Assembly: GCA_019083985.1 (NCBI GenBank)
Contig: JAHRCV010000003.1
Coordinates: 390,818-454,817 of the forward strand
Reading direction: 5' to 3'
DNA from: Rhizobiales bacterium TNE-4
GTDB taxonomy: Bacteria; Pseudomonadota; Alphaproteobacteria; Rhizobiales; Beijerinckiaceae
DNA: 64,000 bases
A program made the translations under genes and the position numbers. Under the pieces are notes generated by a model. That model did not search any database. It was given only the letters and a program-made list of their open reading frames with translations, and was not told the origin of the DNA. Position 1 is the stretch's first letter. Every line of letters starts with the position of its first letter. Positions 57,584 through 64,000 of this stretch are shown piece after piece.

Positions 57584-60500
57584 CGCAAAAGCATGAGCCG
57601 ATGAAACCACCGAAGCTCGGCCTCTCGGGTGTGTTGACGCGCACGTTCATTACTTCACCGTTGACGCCCTTGCTACTGATCGGCTCCTTGATCGTAGGCC
57701 TGATTGCGTTGATGTCCTTGCCGCGCGAGGAGGAGCCACAAATCAGCGTCCCCATGGTCGACATCATCGTCGAAGCCAATGGCTGGCGTGCTGATGATGC
57801 TGTCGAACTTGTGACGCGTCCGCTTGAAACCATCATCAAGGGCATCAACGGCGTCGAGCACGTTTACTCGCAAACCATGGATGATCGCGCCGTCGTGACC
57901 GCGCGGTTCCTTGTTGGCACCGATGAAGATGCCGCCATTCTACGCATTCATGAAAAGATCCGCGCGAACATTCCGGCTTTGCCGAAAGGTGTCCCAGAAC
58001 CGGTGATTATTGGGCGTGGCATCAACGACGTTGCCATTGTCGTTTTGACGCTCGCCGCCAAGCCGGGCAAGGCATACCGTTGGACCGATAACGCGCTTTA
58101 TCAAGTGGCTGATGAATTGCGGATCGAGCTCAGCAAAGTCGAGAATGTTGCTGGCACCTATCTCGTTGGTGGCAGTCCGAACCAGATCCGTATTGAGCCT
58201 GATCCAGAAAAGCTGGCGCTTTATGGCGTGACACTCAATCAGCTGATCGACAAGCTCACCAATGCCAATCGCAGCTTTCAAATTGGTTCCTTTCGGGATC
58301 AGGGCAAATCCCTGCCTGTCTTAGCTGGGCAGACATTGCAAGGCGTTCCTGATGTCGGCCTATTATTGTTGACCACGCGGGATGGTCGCCCGGTCTATGT
58401 GAAGGACGTAGCACGCATCATCGTTGGCGCAGCCGAGCGCGATAAGCGCGCTTTCACGATGACACCGGAGAAGGGTGGCAGCCTCGATATCCGTCCGGCC
58501 GTGTCGATCGCCCTTGCCAAGCGCAAGGGTGCCAATGCCGTCACTGTCTCGCATGATATCATGCAAAGGTTAAAGACGGTCGAAGGCCGCATTGTGCCGG
58601 CTGATATCGGTATCAGCGTGACGCGCGATTATGGCGAAACGGCTACGGAAAAGGCCGATGAACTTCTGTTTCATCTCGCGCTTGCGACCGTCTCAATCGT
58701 CGTTCTCATCACGCTCGCCATTGGTTGGCGCGAAGGCCTCGTCGTGCTCGTCATTATCCCGACGACGATCTTGCTCACCCTCTTTGCGTCATGGTTGATG
58801 GGTTACACGATCAATCGTGTCAGCCTGTTTGCCCTGATCTTTTCCATCGGCATTCTTGTTGATGATGCGATTGTTGTGGTTGAGAACATCGTGCGGCATT
58901 GGGGTATGCGTGGAAAGCGCGGCCTCGTCGAAACTGCGGTCGAGGCCGTAGCGGAAGTGGGTAATCCCACGATTGTCGCAACGCTTACGATCGTCGCAGC
59001 GCTTCTGCCGATGATGTTCGTCTCCGGTTTGATGGGTCCTTACATGAGCCCCATTCCGGCCAATGCCTCGATGGCAATGCTCTTCTCCTTCTTCGTTGCT
59101 GTAACAATCACGCCCTGGCTTCTCTTGAAGATTGCGCGCAAGAAATTCGCGCAGGAGGCGAATGGTTCCACGCATCACCATGGTGAAGGTGCGATGGGTC
59201 GCTTCTATCGCCGCATGGCACGGCCTGTGATTGCAGATCAAAAAGTGGCTAAGCGCTTTCTGCTCGGTGTGACGCTGGCAACCTTGGCCTCAATGGCTTT
59301 GTTTGCAACAAAGACAGTCCGCGTGAAGCTTCTGCCTTTCGACAACAAGTCTGAAATTCAGCTTGTTCTTGATTTACCGCGCGGTGCAACGCTTGAAGAT
59401 ACACAGAACCAATTGGTTGCCATCGCTAAGCGCCTGGCTGATCTGCCCGAGCTGACGTCGATTCAGGCCTATGCTGGCACCGCTTCGCCCTTCAATTTTA
59501 ATGGCCTTGTTCGTCACTATTTCTATCGCGAGACGCCTGAGCTCGGCGATCTGATGATCAATCTCTCGCCCAAGGCGGAACGTTCGCGTGCGAGCCATGA
59601 TATTGCACTCGATATTCGCAAGCGATTAGCCGGATTGACGCTACCGGAAGGAGCACGCTTGAAACTTGTCGAGGTTCCGCCCGGTCCGCCTGTGCTCGCG
59701 ACCTTGATGGTTGAAATCTATGGTCCGGACGCAGAGACGCGGCGCGAAACAGCGCGGAAAATGCGTGAAGCTTTCAATAAGGTTGATTTCGTCGTCGATG
59801 TCGATGACAGCCTCGGGACGCGCGGCGAACGTATTCGCTTCGCCATCGATCAAGATGCATTGGAATTTCATGGTGTCGAAGAGCGCAGCGTCTATGACAC
59901 GCTGGCGGCCCTCGTTGGTGGCGTAAAGATCGGTTACTCGCAACGCGGTACCGGCTTGAAGCCCATCGACATCACAGTCGCGCTGCCAAAAGAGGATTTG
60001 GCATGGACGGAGAAGATTCTCTCGACGCCATTGCCTGCCGGTGGCACAGCGCGGCAAGGTAAGAATGTCGAATTAGGCGATGTGGTCCGTGTCACGCGTG
60101 AGCAGAGCTCTTGGCCCATCTTCCGTCATGATGGCCACTATGCCGAGATGGTGACGGCCGATCTGGCAGGCCGTTTCGAAGCGCCCGTCTATGGCATGCT
60201 CGCCGTTGAAGACGCGATGAAACAGGTTGATTTCGGCAGCGCCGGGATGCCGGTGATCAAATATCATGGCAAGCCAATCGACGAGAGCAAGCCAACGATC
60301 CTGTGGGATGGCGAGTGGGAAGTGACCTATGTTACCTTCCGCGATATGGGCGCGGCCTTCATGGTCGCCTTGCTTGGCATCTACCTTCTCGTAGTGGCGC
60401 AGTTTGGCTCATTCCTGTTGCCGCTTGTGATTCTTGTGCCAGTGCCGTTGACGTTGATCGGGATCGTGTTTGGACATTGGCTATTTAATGCGGCCTTTAC

Positions 60501-60837
60501 CGCCACATCGATGATCGGCTTCATTGCCTTGGCGGGGATCATCGTGCGCAATTCCATTCTGCTCGTCGATTTCATTCGGCACGCCCGCGCGGCGGGTATG
60601 CCGATGAAAGACGCGCTGATGGAAGCGGGTGCTACACGCTTCAACCCAATTGTACTGACGGCGGCGGCGGCGATCATCGGGGCGGCGTTCATTTTGACCG
60701 ATCCCATCTTTCAAGGGCTCGCTATTTCGATGGTGTTTGGCCTCGCCTCGTCGACCGCGCTGACGCTGCTCGTGATCCCGGCACTCTATGTTTGGTTACG
60801 CGATGATGGTGTGCCGCTCGGAAAAGCGCAGAGATGA
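57580..60837 (+). CDS. RND efflux transporter permease
   Basis: A 1085-residue RND permease with twelve membrane segments and two large periplasmic loops. The N-terminal LPREEEPQISVPMVDI stretch, LVDDAIVVVENIVRHWG near residue 428 (Asp428 and Asp429 in membrane helix 4), and the matching C-terminal ALAGIIVRNSILLVDFI are diagnostic. The REEEP start separates it from classical AcrB and groups it with a broader HAE-like subfamily. No outer-membrane channel gene is adjacent. Substrate is unknown; the divergent sulfide-type regulator raises the possibility of a sulfur-linked toxic compound. Confidence 0.94.
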   Translation: MTQKHEPMKPPKLGLSGVLTRTFITSPLTPLLLIGSLIVGLIALMSLPREEEPQISVPMVDIIVEANGWRADDAVELVTRPLETIIKGINGVEHVYSQTMDDRAVVTARFLVGTDEDAAILRIHEKIRANIPALPKGVPEPVIIGRGINDVAIVVLTLAAKPGKAYRWTDNALYQVADELRIELSKVENVAGTYLVGGSPNQIRIEPDPEKLALYGVTLNQLIDKLTNANRSFQIGSFRDQGKSLPVLAGQTLQGVPDVGLLLLTTRDGRPVYVKDVARIIVGAAERDKRAFTMTPEKGGSLDIRPAVSIALAKRKGANAVTVSHDIMQRLKTVEGRIVPADIGISVTRDYGETATEKADELLFHLALATVSIVVLITLAIGWREGLVVLVIIPTTILLTLFASWLMGYTINRVSLFALIFSIGILVDDAIVVVENIVRHWGMRGKRGLVETAVEAVAEVGNPTIVATLTIVAALLPMMFVSGLMGPYMSPIPANASMAMLFSFFVAVTITPWLLLKIARKKFAQEANGSTHHHGEGAMGRFYRRMARPVIADQKVAKRFLLGVTLATLASMALFATKTVRVKLLPFDNKSEIQLVLDLPRGATLEDTQNQLVAIAKRLADLPELTSIQAYAGTASPFNFNGLVRHYFYRETPELGDLMINLSPKAERSRASHDIALDIRKRLAGLTLPEGARLKLVEVPPGPPVLATLMVEIYGPDAETRRETARKMREAFNKVDFVVDVDDSLGTRGERIRFAIDQDALEFHGVEERSVYDTLAALVGGVKIGYSQRGTGLKPIDITVALPKEDLAWTEKILSTPLPAGGTARQGKNVELGDVVRVTREQSSWPIFRHDGHYAEMVTADLAGRFEAPVYGMLAVEDAMKQVDFGSAGMPVIKYHGKPIDESKPTILWDGEWEVTYVTFRDMGAAFMVALLGIYLLVVAQFGSFLLPLVILVPVPLTLIGIVFGHWLFNAAFTATSMIGFIALAGIIVRNSILLVDFIRHARAAGMPMKDALMEAGATRFNPIVLTAAAAIIGAAFILTDPIFQGLAISMVFGLASSTALTLLVIPALYVWLRDDGVPLGKAQR

Positions 60838-60853
60838 AAAAGAAAGAGCGCAC

Positions 60854-60882
60854 AAAAAAGGGCGGCCAAAGCCGCCCTTCTT
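60854..60882. terminator. bidirectional terminator between RND permease and barrel gene
   Basis: Nine-base perfect stem AAGGGCGGC / GCCGCCCTT with a four-base loop, flanked by a run of A residues on the left and TTCTT on the right. It can end transcription from both sides, as the neighbouring genes converge. Confidence 0.85.
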
Positions 60883-60902
60883 AACCCGTATTCCTGCGCG
60901 TC

Positions 60903-61769
60903 TTACTTGTTCGGCAGCAGGAACGTGATCGAAGCGCGGGCGCCGAAACCTTTCGGGCCATCATTCGGCGAGGCGGCGAAGTAACGCACGCCGACCTGGA
61001 AGCTGACCGGCAGCTTGTCGATCATAACCAACTTCGCAACGGTGAAGTTGAACGGCATGGTCCATTTCTGGGTCAGCCAATCATATTGGCTTTCGCTGTT
61101 CAGCGAGAACGTCCAAGCCTCCTTTGTCGTGTAGGCGATAAAGGGTTGCATATAGACTTGGTTGATCGGCTTGGCGCCGTAGGAGACTGGGCCGGCAAAG
61201 CCCCAGACCTGATTGGCCAGCATGCCGTAAGTCCATTGTCCGGCGAGGCGCAGGACGACGGCCGTCGGGCCGGCGCCGGTCTGCGACGTGCCAAGCAATT
61301 TGTCGGTTGCTGTCGGCAGATACAGGATCGGGCCTGCGCCCACGATCCAACCGCCCACCGGCTGAACGGGCGAGAGGAAGAAGCTCTGCTCAATATTGCC
61401 AAGGCCAAATTGGGTGCCAGAGCCGGGGAAGATGCTCGTCTGCCAGGTGATCGGCGCCACCGTACGCGCAATCAGGTTCCAATCCTGATTGAGGTGGATC
61501 GGGACCACCGGCTGGAAATTCATATAGACCTGCTGCCCCTTGTCGGCCGCGCCAATGCGGCCATTCCAGTTGAACTGGAAGGGCACTGAGATCAGGTCAG
61601 CCACAGGGTTGGTCAGCTTTTGCGCAAGTGCCGCGGCGTCATCTTTATTTTCGGGCCGCGCGGCTGTTGGGAGCTCTTTCACCGCCGCTTGCGGGGTTTG
61701 CGCAAAGCTTGATGTCATCGAGAAAAGCGCAGTACCCACGCATACTGCCAGATTGATTGAAAATCGCAT
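60903..61769 (-). CDS. outer-membrane beta-barrel-like protein (Phenol_MetA_deg-like)
   Basis: A 288-residue exported protein. The signal peptide is residues about 1-24 (MTSSFAQTP cleavage region). The mature part is rich in alternating beta strands with many Gly, Trp, Phe and Tyr. It ends in Phe-containing ARASITFLLPNK, close to an outer-membrane barrel C terminus. Segments such as DLISVPFQFNWNGRIG and AGPILYLPTATD resemble proteins often labelled transporter or MetA-pathway barrel; function is unproven. The ATG at 61769 follows AGGAGGGG. Confidence 0.8.
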   Translation of the reverse strand: MRFSINLAVCVGTALFSMTSSFAQTPQAAVKELPTAARPENKDDAAALAQKLTNPVADLISVPFQFNWNGRIGAADKGQQVYMNFQPVVPIHLNQDWNLIARTVAPITWQTSIFPGSGTQFGLGNIEQSFFLSPVQPVGGWIVGAGPILYLPTATDKLLGTSQTGAGPTAVVLRLAGQWTYGMLANQVWGFAGPVSYGAKPINQVYMQPFIAYTTKEAWTFSLNSESQYDWLTQKWTMPFNFTVAKLVMIDKLPVSFQVGVRYFAASPNDGPKGFGARASITFLLPNK

Positions 61770-61941
61770 TCGCCCCTCCTGAATCGGGCGGCACACTAGG
61801 CCAGCCCGAGGCTTAACTCAATGTTAACCAATAACTCGACGACCTTCGCAGGCCCAAATCGGGCGTATTTCGAGCACCTTCAGGTCGCACGAACCCCTCG
61901 CATAGAGTAAACGAATCGGGGGCGAATTTTGGAGCTATAAC

Positions 61942-63729
61942 ATGTGTCTTGCTTGTCTTTCTCAACTTCATCTGCGGGATGAGTTTTTCGCTGGCGGAAG
62001 CGCCAATTTTTGGGGCGGCATGAAGCCGGAAACGACCCGCCGTGGCTTTCTCGCCGGCACGGCAGCGGCGGTTGCAACCGCCGCGACGATTGGCTCAGGT
62101 CGCTCGGCCTTTGCAGCCGATAGCGGCGCTGATGTGATTTTCACCGGTGGCACGATCATCCCCATGGCGGGTGCTGCTCCGGTCGGTGCTTTGGCAATCG
62201 GCAACGGCAAGGTCCTTGCGGCAGGCAGCCAATCCTCAGTGATGGGCCTCAAGACCAAGAACACGAAGATGGTCAATCTCGATGGCCGGACATTGCTGCC
62301 GGGTCTCGTCGATCCGCATAACCACGTGATCCTGTCGTCGGTTTATCTCGAACTTTGCAACGACATTGGTTACACCAAAAACCCAACACGGGCCCAATTG
62401 ATCGACGCGATGCGTTCTTATGCGTCGCGCACACCGCCAGGCCAATGGCTCACCTTCTCCAATTTCGACAATCTCTTGCAGGGTGGCGATCTCTCCGCGA
62501 CAGAGCTCGACACGGTTTCGACCCAGCATCCGATTTTCGTCTGGTACACAAACGGCCATGATGCGTGCTTAAACAGCAAGGGTCTCGAGCTTGGAAATGT
62601 TCCACCGAATGTTGGGGAAATTCCTGGGGGTGGACATTATGGGCGTGATGCCAGCGGCAAGTTGAATGGCCTCATTTATGAAATGCCGTTGATCTTGAAG
62701 TATGCCGCGATGGCTTTACCGAAAATCACGCCGCAGATTGCGATTAAAGCAGTGCGTAGCTACACACAGATGGCCGCTGCTGCAGGCAACACGTTCTTGC
62801 ATGAGCCGGGAACGGTCCGCACAGAATGGTTTGAGCCCTACGCAAAGCTGTCCAATACGTTGCCGGTGCGTGTCAGCTGCAGCGTGATGTATGGCGATTT
62901 CAAAGGTTTGGATCCTTACAAGAATTTGGGATTCGGCCCGAAGGCCGTTCAAATTCCGAATTCCATGTTTACGGTCTTCGGCATCAAGATCGTGGGTGAT
63001 GGTTCAGATCAAACCGAAACCGGTGCCCAAACGCAGCCCTATCTGAATACTTCGGCCAAGGGCAGCCCAAATTATGATGCATCGCTCTTGAAAAAAATGG
63101 TCGCTGATGTGAAGGCGCTCGGCATGCCGGTGCAAATTCATTGCAACGGCGACTATGCTCAGGACATCGCGCTTGATGCCATTGAAGCAGCTTATGGCAG
63201 CAGCCCGTCGCCGATCGGTATCAACCGTATTGAACATTCAACAATGGCGCGCCTGGATCAAATCCAGCGCATGAAGAAACTTGGTGTTCAACCGAGTTTC
63301 CTTATGAACCATGTTCGCCTTTATGGCGCAGCCTATCGGGATGAGATTTTTGGCCCGGCGCGCGCGATGAATGCCGATCCGGCTGGTTGGTGCGTGAAAG
63401 AAGGTTTGCCGTTCACGCTGCACACCGATTCTCCGTGCTCGCCGATTGGCCCGCTCAACTTGATTGAAACGGCTGTGACCCGTCGCTGTGTGGTTGATAA
63501 TTCGGTCATCGGCAAGGATCAGGCGGTGACGATTGATCAGGCCTTGCGCGCTGTGACGATTGATGCCGCCCGTCAATGCGGCATGGGTGATCGGATCGGC
63601 TCGCTCGAAAAGGGTAAGGAAGCGGATATTACCATCCTTGAAAGCAATCCCTACAAGGTTGCGCCTGAAACGATCAGCAAGATCAAGGTCAGCGAAACCT
63701 GGGTGGCCGGCCAGAAAAAATTCGGCTGA
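61942..63729 (+). CDS. Tat-exported amidohydrolase (YtcJ/AepA-like)
   Basis: A metal-dependent amidohydrolase of 595 residues. The N terminus carries a twin-arginine motif TRRGFLAG at residues 32-39 and a hydrophobic stretch ending in AFAAD (60). The amidohydrolase-type metal motif DPHNH gives His126 and His128. Later motifs include VQIHCNGD, NRIEHST, and LHTDSPCSP with the metal Asp. The C-terminal GSLEKGKEADITIL closes the family fold. The ATG at 61942 follows GGAG by nine bases and gives an unusual MCLACL start; ATG 62020 would start six residues before the Arg pair. Substrate unknown. Confidence 0.9.
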   Translation: MCLACLSQLHLRDEFFAGGSANFWGGMKPETTRRGFLAGTAAAVATAATIGSGRSAFAADSGADVIFTGGTIIPMAGAAPVGALAIGNGKVLAAGSQSSVMGLKTKNTKMVNLDGRTLLPGLVDPHNHVILSSVYLELCNDIGYTKNPTRAQLIDAMRSYASRTPPGQWLTFSNFDNLLQGGDLSATELDTVSTQHPIFVWYTNGHDACLNSKGLELGNVPPNVGEIPGGGHYGRDASGKLNGLIYEMPLILKYAAMALPKITPQIAIKAVRSYTQMAAAAGNTFLHEPGTVRTEWFEPYAKLSNTLPVRVSCSVMYGDFKGLDPYKNLGFGPKAVQIPNSMFTVFGIKIVGDGSDQTETGAQTQPYLNTSAKGSPNYDASLLKKMVADVKALGMPVQIHCNGDYAQDIALDAIEAAYGSSPSPIGINRIEHSTMARLDQIQRMKKLGVQPSFLMNHVRLYGAAYRDEIFGPARAMNADPAGWCVKEGLPFTLHTDSPCSPIGPLNLIETAVTRRCVVDNSVIGKDQAVTIDQALRAVTIDAARQCGMGDRIGSLEKGKEADITILESNPYKVAPETISKIKVSETWVAGQKKFG

Positions 63730-63748
63730 GCATCCAAGACTAAAATTT

Positions 63749-63772
63749 GGGCGAGCGCTTATGTGCTCGCCC
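63749..63772 (+). terminator. stem-loop after amidohydrolase gene
   Basis: GGGCGAGCGC / GTGCTCGCCC with a TTAT loop and one G:U pair. It has no T run after it, so termination is uncertain. Confidence 0.4.
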
Positions 63773-63804
63773 ATCAACTCCTCCATAATGACGGCACGTT
63801 TCTC

Positions 63805-64000
63805 ATGAAAACCATTCTCAAATCGGCTGCGGCAGGCGTGTTTTCTTTGGCCTTGTCCACGTTCGCCATGGCCGCGGATGCTCCCAGCCGCAAACAGGCG
63901 CCAGCGGCGCCGCCTGCACCAAGCAATGATTGGTCGGCTGAGATCACGCTCTACGGATGGGCGATCGGGATCAATGGCACCGTCCAGACATTTCCGCGTC
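63805..64000 (+). CDS. exported protein, N-terminal part (cut by window edge)
   Basis: An open frame from the ATG at 63805 to the window end (65 codons). Residues 1-23 form a clear signal peptide (LALSTFAMAADAP). A Pro/Ala-rich stretch follows, then WSAEITLYGWAIGINGTVQ, which looks like the first strands of an outer-membrane barrel common in Hyphomicrobiales. Only the start is visible, so the family is not assigned. Confidence 0.72.
   Translation, partial: MKTILKSAAAGVFSLALSTFAMAADAPSRKQAPAAPPAPSNDWSAEITLYGWAIGINGTVQTFPR

Noticed and set aside
1..64000. CRISPR array, insertion sequence or prophage
   Set aside because: No regularly spaced direct repeats, transposase motifs, integrase or phage structural genes were seen on either strand.

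Overview
The window is a chromosomal segment from an alphaproteobacterium, most likely of the order Hyphomicrobiales (Rhizobiales). Four things point there: the gene neighbourhoods (def-fmt-truA, dapE-dapD, engB-yidC-rnpA-rpmH, hrcA near lepA, a PdhS-like kinase beside phasin genes), alphaproteobacterial small families (DUF6460, DUF952, DUF423, DUF3429, TIGR02186), a moderately high GC content, and a histidine tRNA with A73 and no encoded G-1. I cannot fix the family or genus from sequence alone. I see no prophage, insertion sequence, integron or CRISPR array. Genes are tightly packed, many overlap by 1-4 bases, and no gap between genes exceeds 300 bases.

Layout. 1-13050 is housekeeping: the N-terminal part of hrpB, a small unknown gene, rmuC, the def-fmt-truA operon, then a long leftward block (dapE, dapD, a HAD phosphatase, argB, DUF423, engB, yidC, rnpA, rpmH). 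13294-19968 is mixed: a DUF4239-like membrane protein, an HTH regulator with a degenerate S24 domain, DUF952-pyrD, a MATE exporter with a DUF6460 protein, an esterase, a LuxR-type response regulator and a DUF1475-like membrane protein. 19968-26869 is a complete ligase-associated DNA repair cluster: ATP-dependent ligase and MBL-fold exonuclease leftward, Lhr-type helicase and PdeM rightward, with a TPR-methyltransferase inserted at the head of the rightward arm. 26866-30629 holds a DUF3429/TIGR02186/TauE-type set and a SEL1-repeat membrane protein.

30900-37305 is a fatty-acid oxidation block: MerR regulator, terminator, large acyl-CoA dehydrogenase, thiolase, fused hydratase/dehydrogenase, then a kappa-class isomerase. 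37306-40818 encodes a 1170-residue fusion of Na+/solute symporter, PAS, histidine kinase and receiver. hrcA, an EamA transporter, lepA and mepA follow. 45746-54152 gathers acetyl-CoA and polyhydroxyalkanoate-linked functions: an ADP-forming acyl-CoA synthetase fused to a GNAT acetyltransferase, a second acyl-CoA dehydrogenase, a PdhS-like kinase and two phasin-type genes. The synthetase and the first phasin gene share a TTGTGC/GCACAA operator-like element, suggesting a common regulator, perhaps PhaR.

54288-64000 has tRNA-His(GTG), a PQQ-type aldose dehydrogenase, a sulfide-sensor-like operon (ArsR with a Cys pair, DUF2892, rhodanese) divergent from an RND efflux pair, an outer-membrane barrel protein, a Tat-exported amidohydrolase and the start of another exported protein. 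Most of the window is core genome. The accessory points of most interest are the repair cluster with its methyltransferase, the shared operator, the sulfur-sensing/efflux divergon and the catalytically dead S24 regulator.
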